This document shows, in pieces, positions 1 through 11,981 of a stretch of DNA of 64,000 nucleotides. Source of the DNA: Paulownia fortunei. Lineage: Eukaryota > Streptophyta > Magnoliopsida > Lamiales > Paulowniaceae. A program made the translations under genes and the position numbers. The notes below the pieces were generated by a model, which made no database searches, was not told where the DNA came from, and was given only the letters and a program-made list of their open reading frames with translations. The stretch spans positions 3,782,001 to 3,846,000 of the forward strand of contig CM033121.1 of NCBI GenBank assembly GCA_019321725.1, written 5' to 3'. Numbering within the stretch: position 1 is the first letter of the stretch; every line of letters starts with the position of its first letter.

Positions 1-248
1 TGAATGTTGAGGTTGCCCATATTTATCAACTTGTCTGTGGTTCGTCTTTCTGCTTGTCAATTTTTTCCTTTTTCTTCTTTGTTTTGTAGTTGGAGCAAAG
101 CCCTGAAAATGCAGTTTCTGCATTTGGTCATGGATCTCATCTTCAAGCAAAATTTTTGCAGTGGTTTTCTACTCAAAAGAACTCAATGACAGCTTCTGCA
201 AAATTTCTCACTTTTTTGTTAACTGAACTTCGTACTTCATTTTCTTGA
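1..248 (+). CDS. 3' terminal exon of an unidentified gene (partial)
   Basis: A polypyrimidine tract ending in TTTTGTAG at about 82-89 looks like a 3' splice site. From 90 the frame TTG GAG CAA AGC stays open to TGA at 246-248 and encodes a 52-residue tail beginning LEQSPENAVSAFGHG. This frame reads more like protein than the overlapping ATG-led frame that ends at 189. The rest of the gene lies left of the window. I do not recognise the family, and the incoming codon phase cannot be checked, so both the frame and the call as last exon are inference. Confidence 0.4.
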
Positions 249-3200
249 TCTCGACCTTAAACGTGTTATACGCACTTCAATTTTCTTAAATAAATATTTA
301 ATTATGATTTGTATTCGTGAAAGGTGGTGAAATATAAATTGAAATACAGGGTGTATAATGTATTTTATGCCCTCTCTCGACTGCATGTATAGTCGTGATT
401 ATGTAAATACATCATTAGTTGATATGTCGTGCAGTTAATCTATTGATCAAGAACATAATTTGATGAGTTTTCACATCATGGGGTAATAATCTCAGATTCA
501 GCAAGTTCTTGGCTCATGATTTAGACTTTTTGATGCCTCTATAACCGCAGTGCACCTCAAATCTCAGGGTCCTTGTTAGCCGATCCAGGGATGGATCAGT
601 CCGAGAATATATCATCATTCATCAAGTAGGCCCTTCATATGGCTTATGTACTAATGATGTTTCGGAGACTAACTAAAAATACACCGTCATCTCCACTTAT
701 CCTTTTGCTGGAAAATGAAAACTTGCAGCATAAAAATGGCAGTCACAGTCTGAGGCACTGCTGACTGAACATGCGCATTGATGTCGAATATGGCAGAATT
801 TCTCAAATTTCTTGACCATTTTGCTGCACAGCAGAAAGCCTAAATCTGATATACTCAAAATAGTAGATTAGATTTAGTAAGTATTGGGATTTGAGGTCCA
901 ATGACCAAACTTTATTCCCTACTCACCATCATTGAATAGCAATACAGATAAAGCCATTGGATCAAGCAATCACTTTTTCTTCAGCGAGGACCACAGACCT
1001 GAAAGGTTCTATTCAAAGGGTACAAGCTGAAAAACAGAGGAGTCTCAAGTGTTCAAGAATATGTTGTAAGAGCTCATTGTTTCTCATGATTCAAGTGCTG
1101 CTTGTGCTAAAAATCCATTGCCACCGGTGGGGGAAACAGTGTCATACAATGGCGCCGGTAAATATACAATAATGATGCAGAAACACAGGAAGACATATTA
1201 TTATGGCTGATAATAATCCAAGTCTCAACAGGTAGATGGCCTTATATTGGCAAAGCAAAATCGACCATAGCAAGTGAGAGGAGACAGAATTTTTCAGAGG
1301 AAATGATGGGGAAGAAGCCCTTCTGGTGCACTCGTTTCAATAGTGAAAACCAGAAAGAAAATGGAAACATTGGCAGCACACAAGATGAGAAGTAAAGAAA
1401 TAAACTCATTTTATCATTACATGAAACAGAAAGAGGATAAGACGCTATTAAATAGTCAGATGAAATGGCATGGGATTTCTCTGGAAATGATAGGACTTTA
1501 TTCCTAAGCATCGAAAACCATCCATGATATAGCTCTGAAGCGCAGATGTGGCCCGTCTATGAGGGCATTTTATCTCTTATAAGATCACAGATCATGACCC
1601 CAAGCATAACACATCTTTCAAACATACAGATTAAGCAATTGCACAGAATCTGTTTTCTTAGCCATGAATGTGCCCAGTTCATGAAAAAGCAAGGAAACCA
1701 AAGCATCAATCCAAAAGATGTGGAAGTTTTAAAACACTAGATTAATTTCTAACTCATCAAGTGTTTGAGGCACTTCACTAGCACAGCCAAGGAAGAGTTA
1801 TATATATACATACATATATATATGTATGTATAACCAGAAACATCACTGGAAAATGTATTTAGATACACTAGTACAAGTTCTTGCAAACAATAACTGAATA
1901 TTACCCAAAGAAAAAGCAACTTAGAAGAGACACCAAGCAACTGCTATTTAGTTGTTGCATACTGTATATTTCGCAAATTAATTGTTGAACTTTTAGCTTT
2001 GTCATCCATGTATGCACAAATATTTATCGTTCAAAAATATGTTTCCACATTTTGAGTTGTATGAGAAGCAGCCATGCATCTCAAAAACTTTTGAGGACAT
2101 GTCTATCTTGCACATACATAGTTATGCCACTGAAATGCCAATTTCAAATGCTTTAATAGATATAGATGTAGCTTACAAAGTGCAATGTTCTCCACAAAAC
2201 TCCAAAGAATGCCAAACCCCCGGGTCTCAGGGCGCTCCTCTTAAAAGAAGTCTTAACCAAGACATACTTCACTTCATGCAGCCTTTCATTCTAGGATAAA
2301 CCGTGTGATCACGCACCTTGGGGATCTGCTTATTTCACTAAATTCAATTGGAGAAAACTAGTCTGGCCCTAGCTTGAGTTGACTCAAATTAGACCTAAAC
2401 ACAGGAGACTGATCAACAACTATCTCCTCTTCCCATTTATGGACCATGTGAATTTTGGAGAAAGGTGATTGATTCTCCAGTCCAAAGTCAAGGCAGGTAA
2501 TCATATAAACAACTGGGAAATCTTTTCACTCATGAGCCTGTCTTCTCTCATCTATCATTTACAACTTAAAAGCCTAGGGGGAAGACTTTAAGTAAATACA
2601 ATATCCGTTAATATAACAGGATCAAGCATGAAAAAATGTACGTGCTTGTTATATCCTATGTTGTAGTGCCCGAGGAACTGGCCAAACTCCCATTCCTCGA
2701 GTAGCCATCTTTATCCATATATCAACAAGATTACAAACTCTAAAGGTTTTACCAAACATAAAGAATTGTTTCTTGCCCTTCTTTTATCTTCTTTCTACAT
2801 TCTGGTTTTGTAGTTCATGAATATAGCACACAGTCGCAACATGCTTAAATCTTGAGAACTTATCAACAGTTTGATTAGCACTTATCCTAAATCTCTTCAA
2901 AGCTGACACAAGTACTTCCTTCTTTCTCCCATAACTTGGTATAGTTAGATATTCAACTTCTTAATTAAAGAAAAATGTCAATGTTTCATAAGCAGAAAGC
3001 AAACAACAATTGCATAGTAAAAGTGATAATAGTGCAACTAAGAGAAAAACAAAAACAGAAAAGAGTCACCAAGCCAGGGCTCACAACATACACACTGCTT
3101 CATCAAACAGCAACAACTCTGAAGATAACTTTTTTTTTCACATTTGGTTCTAGAGTGCACCTAAGAAGGGGGGCATAAGGAAGATCAAAGAAGTTATATT

Positions 3201-3517
3201 TTGTCAAAGATGGATTTCACTACTTAAGTTGGCCACTGGCCCCATTTCTTGAAGCATTGGTTTTGCATTTCAAGAATTATCCTCTCATGACGCTGTACAT
3301 GCATATCATAGTGTAACAACTGTATATGAGTCGGATTAATTTTGAATATTTAAAAGATCAGTTCTTGTAGTCAGACATCGCTGTTCTCTGCTGGTCCATA
3401 ATATCGATGTGATTGTAGTAATTACTATGAAAACAAAAAAAGTTATCAATCTATCAAATTTTAACTAACCTAATATAGTCTTTTGCAAAGAACAATTCTC
3501 CTTATTCAGATCTGACA
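249..3517. other. intergenic DNA, no supported gene
   Basis: This is the 3' flank of the partial left gene and of the minus-strand membrane-protein gene. Short open frames on both strands (for example 957-1172, 1546-1740, 2012-2299) have no recognisable domain and no consistent splice partners. A 28-bp perfect palindrome lies at 1805-1832. A slightly GC-richer patch at about 2200-2330 contains the small palindrome GTGATCAC. I see no RNA gene that I can support. Confidence 0.5.
1805..1832. repeat. 28-bp perfect AT-rich palindrome
   Basis: The sequence reads the same on both strands around a centre between 1818 and 1819. It is built of TATACATACATA followed by its mirror complement. It can extrude as a cruciform. 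It is probably microsatellite-derived. Confidence 0.85.
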
Positions 3518-5136
3518 TCAATTTGATGCGGTCATCGATTTTTTGAGACCACGGAGGATACTCCACATGAATGTGGAGATAATAAATAATATTATACCAG
3601 TTACAACGGCATATTTGAGTCCGAGGTTAACCAGTAAGTTTACCAGAAGGCCAGCTAATACGACACCGACGAAATTTGCTGAGACAGCTGGCCAGAACGG
3701 CATGTCCAATATAGATGCAATGAAGGCTCCAGTCCAAGCTCCTGTTCCAGGGAATGGCACTGCTACAAATAGCATCAGACCAAGCCATTGAAATTCTTTC
3801 ACAGGACCTGCCTTCTGTTTGGCCCTCTCAAATAACATGTCCAGGAATCTAGAAGCAGCTTGATTTTTTCCAGTGAGAAAAGTTGCAACTTTTTTCAGGT
3901 ACAATATAATAAATGGTACAGGAACCATGTTCCTGTGATTGCAGCACAAAACATTAGGAGGCAATGAAATTACCCAGAAAAAAGTTGTTATCTGACAAAA
4001 TGCTTATCCAAAGATGTGTTGGTTGATCCTAATGTGTTACTGAAACCGAGAAAAAATGAAGCTCTAAAGTGAATGCCGTTTATTATCCAAAGCCAACAGG
4101 TTTTCAAACTATACTAACAGAACTAACGTATTTTGGTCAACCCAGACCAAGTTGCGTAATTCATGTCAACTAGTGGTCATGACAAGCCAGTAAAACCCCC
4201 AACATTAGAATGCGTCAATAATCAGTGCTGTAGTTCTTCCAAATTATGCTAAAAAATTGCAAGTTCTACCATCTCTGAATCTCTAATCAGATTCTTTCAG
4301 AAGATTAGGATGGAAGCTGATTTTAAAAATATAAGTTAAAGAAACAGTGAATGCTCTAAAACACGGTAGCTCTTACAGCACCGATTGTGGGGGACTAGTT
4401 TAAGTAGGATAACAAAATGTCAGTTGCCCAGAATGTGAAATGTCGGCGACTGCAACTTCAGCCCAATAATTATAAAAGTACGATCAATACTAGGCTAACA
4501 TTTGAATAACAGACACAAGTATAGATAAATTGAGGCGCTAAAAACATTTGCAATTCTAAGCAGAATAGGGAAATGTGAGACTAACCCAAGAACAGACAAG
4601 ACAGTGAGCATTACAGGCTTGAGTTGCAACCAATAACCAACAGGAATAGCCCCACGGAGCTCTATCACTGGAAGCGTAGCCAAGGCAAAGACAACAGCTT
4701 CATCGGGCCAGCCTGAAGCCCGCAAAGCATTAGCAACCTTTACACCAAAGCCCGAAGCCCTAATAGAATCAGCACCACCAATTGCAGCAGCTCTAGCATC
4801 CCCAGACAATGCATACAAGCCAAGGGACACAGATGCCCACAACAGTACCCAAAAGAGGAATTTCACTGGTTTTCCTTCCGACCCCGACAAAGATTCATCC
4901 TTTTCAATTGTTTCAAGAAAATCATCTGATGAAGCTCTTCTCACATTGATTTGGGGATGGCCCGGATGAAACAAATTTCGAAATGAGAGAAAAGACTGTG
5001 ACTTCGTGACAATTGGTTTGCATTGAAGTGAAGAAAAATGGATTCTTGGAGCTAAGAGTGGAAGTCTATGGCATTTTACACCAGAGGTTGTTAAAAGGGT
5101 TGGGGAGTGTAATAAAATGGAAGCCATTGATGACAA
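3518..5136 (-). CDS. putative small multidrug export protein (COG2426/Sm_multidrug_ex family), chloroplast-targeted
   Basis: The model is complement(join(3518..3932, 4586..5136)), 966 nt, 321 aa. The exon 1 donor GG|GTTAG and the exon 2 acceptor CACAG|GAACATGG join in frame to give LGNMVPVPFI, a conserved stretch of this family. The N-terminal ~60 residues are Ser/Leu-rich with few acidic residues, which suggests a plastid transit peptide. A hydrophobic segment follows at about 98-115. The membrane domain then carries LPVIELRGAIPVGYW and FVAVPFPGTGAWTGA. At least four membrane spans are apparent, including two at the C-terminus before the basic tail LRGLKKSM. The bacterial family name implies small-molecule export. 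The substrate in plants is not known to me, and the resemblance to Arabidopsis At2g02590 is from memory. The start is the first ATG of the long frame. The RCC1 gene starts 1.5 kb away on the other strand, so the spacer may hold two promoters. Confidence 0.85.
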
Positions 5137-6678
5137 TAAAGTTTCAAAATGGAGAAATACACTCCAGCTGCCTTTTCATGTTCTGGGCAAAAAGAAAGGA
5201 GTCTTCTTTTGGATTAGGGGATCCTTTGCTGAAAGCCTGCAACTTTCTTGTTTATCAGTTAAGTGCAATCGTGGGGTTTGTGCAGGGACGAAGAAATGGC
5301 ATTAATAACCTATTCATGGTCTGGATTACAGTGGCCAGATTAAGATAAGAACAAGATTATGAGCGCATAACAAACAAAAATTAAGGGGGATTAATCGAGG
5401 TAGAAGTGTATCTGTAAGATACTGAATTTGGATTATTTGTTTGGGTTTACTGGGGTTTTGACATTTGATTTTGCAGGATGTTTGACATGAATCGATGGTC
5501 GATATATTCTATGAGATGCTGCGATTTGGGTGAGAATGGGATACAAGAAATTAATTGATGAAATGGGAAATAAGGCAGCAGCAGTTATTTTAGAACTTTC
5601 TTTGGAAAAGAAATTAATCACATTATCCATGCATCAATTTAGCAATATAAAATAAATCACATGAAAATAAATAAAATTTGAATTAAAGACCTCTGAACTT
5701 TGAAGTTACCATCTCAAATTTCCCACTTACTCAACAACAATTCCTGAGAAATAATTATTTGAATACATTGTTGAATTAGAATTCTCTTATGTATGTTTTT
5801 GTTATCCATCTTTTCTATCATTATAATATCTTTCTAGTAATTGACGACATGCCAATGACGTGTTGTTCTTTTTCTTTTCCTTTTTTTTTTTCATATTGAG
5901 ATTGGCAAATTGGCAAAGGATGCGTTTTTCAAAAGGTATGGACAGAAGCACCAAACACTGGTTTCATTTGGATCAAATAACCCTTGTAGTCTCTTAGCAT
6001 CACATCTAAAAAGACCTCTATTACAATTGATAACAATCCATGCTTAGTCGATGCCCTCCTACCTATGTGAGTGCATTCATTTTGAGTGTAAGTAAAGAAT
6101 TTCATATGGATATTAGTGTAACATAAGGCAAATATTTTACATCTACAAGATTGGTTTCCTCTTATAATTTCATTTGCTGATCTCGTTTTATTTGTAATTA
6201 TATTATTTATATTGTCTTGGTCAAAGGAGCATTTAAATCTATTTATTTCAGTATTTGTGCACGCATCTAATATATGAACATTTAATTGAAAAATAAATAA
6301 TATATCTTGATTATACGGTCTAACATGCATTATATTATATATATATATATTTTATAAAAACCAAAATCTTGTTCAATCTATCTATTAGATCATAGGGAAT
6401 TGTTCCTTCACAAATTTTTAATATCAATCCACTAAGATTTTTTTTAAAAAGACTTCCTTCTCAAACTACTTGAATCGAAAATGACTTATAAATTTTGTGA
6501 CTGTTTTCAGATCTGATTCGATTTGAATGTTACTAATATGTGTGTGTGTGTGTGTGTATATATTTATTTATTTATTTGATTTGTTAAAAAAAGAAAAACG
6601 GAAAATGTAAAATAGGGGATAATTGGACCAAGCAGTCAGAAGCCCATTGACAACCTGCCTGCTCTAAGTCGCATTCGA
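5137..6678. promoter_or_regulatory. 1.5-kb divergent intergenic region
   Basis: This spacer separates the start codons of the minus-strand membrane-protein gene and the plus-strand RCC1 gene, so both 5' UTRs and promoters should lie here. It is AT-rich. A 133-codon minus-strand open frame at 5929-6330 has no recognisable domain. A (TG)n/(TA)n/(TTTA)n microsatellite lies at 6539-6578, about 100 bp before the RCC1 start. I could not single out a TATA box among the many AT runs. Confidence 0.5.
6539..6578. repeat. compound microsatellite (TG)n-(TA)n-(TTTA)n
   Basis: An alternating TG run is followed by TATATA and then tandem TTTA units. It lies just upstream of the RCC1-family start codon, in the promoter or 5' UTR. 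Confidence 0.9.
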
Positions 6679-9600
6679 ATGGAAAACGCAATGGAGCAAG
6701 TACAGAAGACGGTACGAGAAGACGACGAAGAACAACAAGAAATATGGAGCTGGGGCGCCGGTACTGATGGGCAGCTAGCAACGGGGAGTCTTCAAGATGA
6801 GCACAGCCCACAACTCCTCCACTCTCTCTCCGCCTTTGGGCCCATCACTTCTCTCTCTTGCGGCGGCGCCCATGTGATCGCCGTCTCCCCCGGTACACTC
6901 TCTACTGTGTGTAATACACTCACAACGTGTATATACTGCGTATATTTCTTGATCATTTTTGTTTTTTAGTGCAGGTGGAAGAGTCTTGACATGGGGGAGG
7001 GGCACTTCTGGTCAATTGGGCCATGGCGAGATGGTTAACAGTTTACAACCAAAGGTAGTCAAGGCTTTGGAAGGCTTTGTTATTACTCATGTTTCTGCTG
7101 GCTGGAATCACTCTGGGTTTGTTTCAGGTTGTTCTTTTAAGTTCATTGATTATGATCCTATCTTCTGTTTTTTTATTTATTATTAAATCATTTCAATTTC
7201 CAGTTGTTTATTGGTTTAATTTCCAATGGTTGATTATCTAATTCAATTGGAATTTTAGTCTCAGTGAAGAGTTGGGGAGTTTTAACTTAACAATCTTAAA
7301 ATTGCAAGCAATAGTTGTTGGCATTCAGTAATTGTTCAGCACGTTGATGCTTTATTTTCTTTTTATTTTCTTTTGTAGACGTAAGTTCTAGTTTGCTTGT
7401 CTTAGAGAAGGTTTTAGCTGATGAACATGGAGGATAGAGTCATTCTTAAGTTCTTCAAATATGTTTCTAGCATTTAACTCCAATTAATTTTCATAATTCC
7501 AATATGGTAATCAGTCTTATAGGTAGTGGCTGAATTTTAATTAGTAACAAGATTGGTTGCAAGTGGTACTGGATGAAGAGGGATGTTAAATTGTTATTGT
7601 ATGGCAAGAGTTTCAAGATATTGTTATGCTGTCAGTCATTAATGAACAAAGTTTGTCTTTTCCTCTATACAATAATCTTTGTGGTCATGGAATCCATAAT
7701 GATGGGAGAAAAGGATAGTATCATTGCAGCGTTCAAACAAGAACTCATCTGAAGGTTCGTGTATTATGGAAGTGTATTTTGGAATGGATTGCTGTAGAGG
7801 CAAGAGAAGATGATTCAAGACTAGATACTTTGGCACTTCCAAAAAAACCAAGCACTATATTATTTGGCTTTTGTCAAGATTGTGTGTGTGAATTGTTTTC
7901 TCTCTTTGTATTCTTCCGTGTGATCGTTTGTACAGTTACTTTCTCATAACTTGTTATTGAAACTGATTACTACTGTTCAGAGAATGGTGCCATTTTCACC
8001 TGTGGAGATGGTTCATTTGGTCAACTTGGTCATGGTGATTATAAATCGCAATGCTCTCCTCTGGAAGTCTCCTATTTTGGTTCTAAGCACGTTGAGCAAG
8101 TTGCTTGTGGAATGCGCCATTCATTAGTGTTGCTCAGAGGTAATTGCCTGGAACCTTCAATGCCTTTTTCCATTTCATTTATGACAAGAAGTGGGGAAGC
8201 AAGAAGACGTCTCTATCATTATAATAGTCAAATAGTACCCCTTTTTGGTTATGATGTGATTACTACTAGTTCGTGTATGTGAAATGCTAATAAATAAGAG
8301 TAAAACGTGTTCTGGGTGATGAATCATATTAGCATTTGGAATAGACAAGAGGAATCTAACTCACTTGAGCCTTGTTATACTTGCATGCATAACCCTGTTC
8401 CATCAATAATGAGATTACATTTTAATGTCGAATGTAAATGTGCATGTACAGATGCTTATGTCTTTCTGCAATACCCTGTGGCGTATATCCTCAGCTCTGT
8501 ATGAATGAACCAATGAAGAGGCATAGAGAATCTGTCATTGACTATATATTTGACACAGTTGATTAAGGCCAGTGTAGAGGGAAATATATGAACTTTTTTT
8601 CTGTCGTTAGCTTCTATAAGCTGGTGCAAAGTCAAGTTAATATGTGGGAGCATTTCACACATTTTGGTTCATGATGTAGCATTTATGAAAATGAAGTCGT
8701 AAGTTCTCCTTTCCTCTAAGAGGTAGTTTGTGTGAGATGCTAAATGTCCACCATGACATCCTTGGATTTTATCAACCTGATGAATTAATTTAAGATTTAA
8801 AGGTGCCCTATTACAGTGGTTGTTCAAAGGATTCTTAGTTCTTCGATCTAATGTTCTGCTTTATCCTGGATAGTAGGGAATAAATATGCATGGATTTGCC
8901 ATTTTCTTACTAGGTTCATGTAATTTGGTAAACAATAGTCTTCTCAAAGCTTCTTGTTCTTCTCTCACCAAATTGCATTGTTTGATGATGCGCCTGTCTG
9001 GCAAACCTCCTGCTAGCCTGAGAAATGCTCCAAATATCTTCCTACATTAAATTTTAACTATACTCCTTAATTCGTTGAAGATCATATCAAACAGGTTTCG
9101 TCTTGTAGATAATAAATTTCTTAACTTTGCATGGTTAAAATCATACCATCATTTCCTTGTCTTTCACCTACTTGATTGCCTACTTCAGACATGTTTTGGT
9201 CAAATATATACAAGAATTATTTCTCTGTTATGAATTGAGCCAAAATAGGGCAGTACAAAAGAGGAGTTTCAACAACCAAGAATTATAGTAGTAGTAGTAG
9301 TTGGATAAATTTGGGATAATTGTACTCCAACATCTCTCCTCACTACTTCTGTACTACCAGTACTGCTCATTCAAATGGCAGACCTACCACCCACAAGATC
9401 TAGAATATAAAATTTGTATGGTGCAGGTTATGCGGAAAATCAGGTGTATGGATTTGGGTCTGGAAAGCGTGGTCAACTGGGTATATCTATTGACAAAGTC
9501 AAATCAACTAGTCTTCCTCAGATTACCATGGGGTTAACAAATCTTAAAATTATCAATATTAGTGCGAATGGAGATCATAGTGCAGCATTATCTGGTGAGT

Positions 9601-11101
9601 TCCACAATATGCCACTTGCTTGACTTCACATTAGAGGTCGAGCTGGCGTATCCCATTACTGTAAGCTCTATTTTATTTGTCCAATTTGTAGGTGAAGTCC
9701 AACATGTGAAAGCCTGAATTTAATGGGTAAAGAAACTTTTTTCTTGAGGGTACTGACAGTCATGTTCAAGTAATGATGTTATTCCCCTTGAATGATTTGG
9801 TTATATTCTTGTGGTGATAAATTAGCTGATGGAAGTCTATATACATGGGGAAGAGGGTTTGGTTGTGCTTCAGATGCATGTATTCCTCGCCATTTTGATG
9901 CAGCTTTTTCACTCAACGAGGTTGCTCTAGGATGGAATCATGCTCTACTGTTAACAAGTATGAAAACTTAATGTTCTAATCCAGCTCTATCTCTCTCACA
10001 AAAACAAAATCACATGCAAAAGGAAGAACATTTTTTGCAAATTAGATATTCTGTGCTTTTTACAGGAGAAGGGGAATTATTCATGCTTGGTGGTGATCGC
10101 CATGGAGTGCTTGGTGATCCCCAGAAAACATCCTTGATCAGTGATGTATCTGGTAATGCCGGCAATAACTTACGGTTCATGCTCGTCGCAGAATTTTGTT
10201 CATTGATATTCATTTCATGGGAAGTTGTGTTCAATTTAATGGTGACACTGCAAGTTGAATTATTATGACATTATTATACTGAAACCTGATGACGATTTGT
10301 TCGCCTTGTGTCTACGATGAAATAACCCTACCATACAAGGAAGAAAATGCAGTGTTAGCTCAGATGATAATACGGCATGTCAATCATTTTGCTATCCTAA
10401 GACACAAGATAAAAGCATAAATGCTTTATAACCTAAAAATTAGGTAGACTGGCTTATCTTTTTCCTCAGGTCAATCGACACTTCAGGGTTGTAACTATGC
10501 TGGAGAGTTGCATAGAACAGTATCAAAATACAACAATAAGTAGCTGTTCTTTTTCATTCTGCCTTTTATTTCTGTTCTCTGCCTGAAAGGCAGAAACTAT
10601 CTGGAAAAGTTAGGTAAGAGCATAAGCTGCTAGAAGAGGCTTGCCTGATTCTAACTAATATAGCAATTTTGGTTTTGTAAGACGCAATTGTTATGATTCA
10701 TAATGATTTTATTTTACTTTTCAAGGAAAATCAAAGGAAGGCATCATGCAGATAATTCCTGATCTTATGGGAATGAAAGTCCTGCAGATTGCTGCAGGAG
10801 CAGAACACTCGGCCTTAGTAACAGGCAAGAAATCATCTATAACTTTGCTTTTGAAATTTATCTAGTATTCTAAGTTAACTTAGATTTCATTTTCAATTGT
10901 GCAGATAATGGATCTATAATGACATGGGGTTGGGGAGAACATGGTCAACTTGGCTTGGGGAGTACAAATGATCAAACTGCCCCTCAGGTGGTGAGCTTAG
11001 GCCATAAATTTGCTGAGAAACACGCTACTTCTAGGGTGTATTGCGGCAGTGGGTTTTCCTTCGTTTTGAGGACATATGATGTGGGTTCTCAAATGAGATA
11101 A
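6679..11101 (+). CDS. RCC1-repeat (seven-bladed beta-propeller) protein
   Basis: Exons: 6679-6892, 6975-7127, 7981-8139, 9427-9594, 9826-9957, 10066-10152, 10726-10824, 10905-11101. Total 1209 nt, 402 aa. RCC1 signatures recur roughly once per exon: WSWGAGTDGQLA, LTWGRGTSGQLGHG, FTCGDGSFGQLGHGD, YGFGSGKRGQLG, YTWGRGFG, FMLGGDRHGVLGD and MTWGWGEHGQLGLG. They alternate with closing motifs such as GGAHVIA, GWNHSG, GMRHS, GDHSAA, GWNHALLL and GAEHSALV. The length fits a single seven-bladed propeller with an acidic N-terminal ~20 residues and no extra domain. The family includes Ran exchange factors and the UV-B receptor UVR8, but the GWRHT motif and tryptophan cluster of UVR8 are not evident here. 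The specific function is unknown; it resembles the Arabidopsis RCC1 protein At5g48330 from memory. All seven introns interrupt codons after base 1. Intron 7 appears to start with GC. Confidence 0.9.
10825..10904 (+). other. predicted GC-AG intron 7 of the RCC1 gene
   Basis: The exon ends ACAG and the next bases are GCAAGAAAT. Only this cut keeps phase 1 and joins ...LVTG to DNGSIMTWGWG of the last blade. The only nearby GT, at 10818, gives the wrong phase. The acceptor is TTGTGCAG. GC donors with AG|GCAAG context are the known minor class of U2 introns. Confidence 0.75.
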
Positions 11102-11981
11102 AGGAAATTGAGAATTTGAGAGCATTTTTGACAAGGTTTGTGACCCGCAGAGCAGCCTCGGCTTCAAGGATGAGAACTTTTCAAGATTATGATTTTGTGT
11201 GAAATTTCTTGAATTGGTTGTTGCGAACTCTGCAGATTGAAATTACTGATTAACATAGTATCAGGCCATTTTATGACGCAATTAAAAAGATTTTTGCAGA
11301 TAATGAATGCAAGAAAAATACAAGAACGGGGCAGTGAACATGATTGTCATTGAAGCAGATGCATACCTCATTTTTCTTTGGACCAACTTTTGGGAGAAGC
11401 TTAAGCTGTTAAGCATCCTCCCTATATCTGAAGCTGGCAATTGTGATTCAACATGGTTTTATTTCTCTTACTTGTTTTTTCTTTTTGCTTCAATATGGTA
11501 TTCTTTTCGCTGCTAGTTTAGCGTAGAAGCTGTGCCTGAGGATTTCCATTATTGGCCTAAGACTCATTTGTAACACATTCTTTAGCGTTGGAATGAGTGG
11601 ATTCATTTCAAGTCATTCTTTAGAGGTGAATTCTTTTCAACCCTTGTCCTGTTTTGTAAATCCTAATCCATTACTCCGGGTAGATTTCAGCTTACAGAAT
11701 GGACAGAAGAGAATCTTGCAACAAAAAGACAATATACATAAGAATCAAGAATTTCATATGATACAGTTAGTGTTGAAGCATACATGGCCAAGATACAATG
11801 TAAAGTAAAAGATTCTAGCAAAACCTGTTATAGTAAATCAGTAAAAGGAATCGAAACTAATCACCTACCCCGCTCACTTCTGCTTACACAACAGTATAAC
11901 AAGCTGTACACCAGCTCAGTTCTTTTTCTATGTAGAAATTGCAAAAAGATCTTCCTATCCTTGCTGTGCACACTTGCGCAT
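11102..11981. other. convergent 3' intergenic region
   Basis: This 880-bp stretch separates the stop codons of the RCC1 gene (+) and the PTST-like gene (-). It must hold both 3' UTRs and poly(A) sites. Short open frames at 11307-11516 and 11593-11808 have no recognisable domain. I see nothing else. Confidence 0.5.

Noticed and set aside
5929..6330. 133-codon minus-strand open frame, considered as a retrotransposon fragment
   Set aside because: No reverse transcriptase, integrase or RNase H motif could be matched in any frame. It may be chance in AT-rich DNA.
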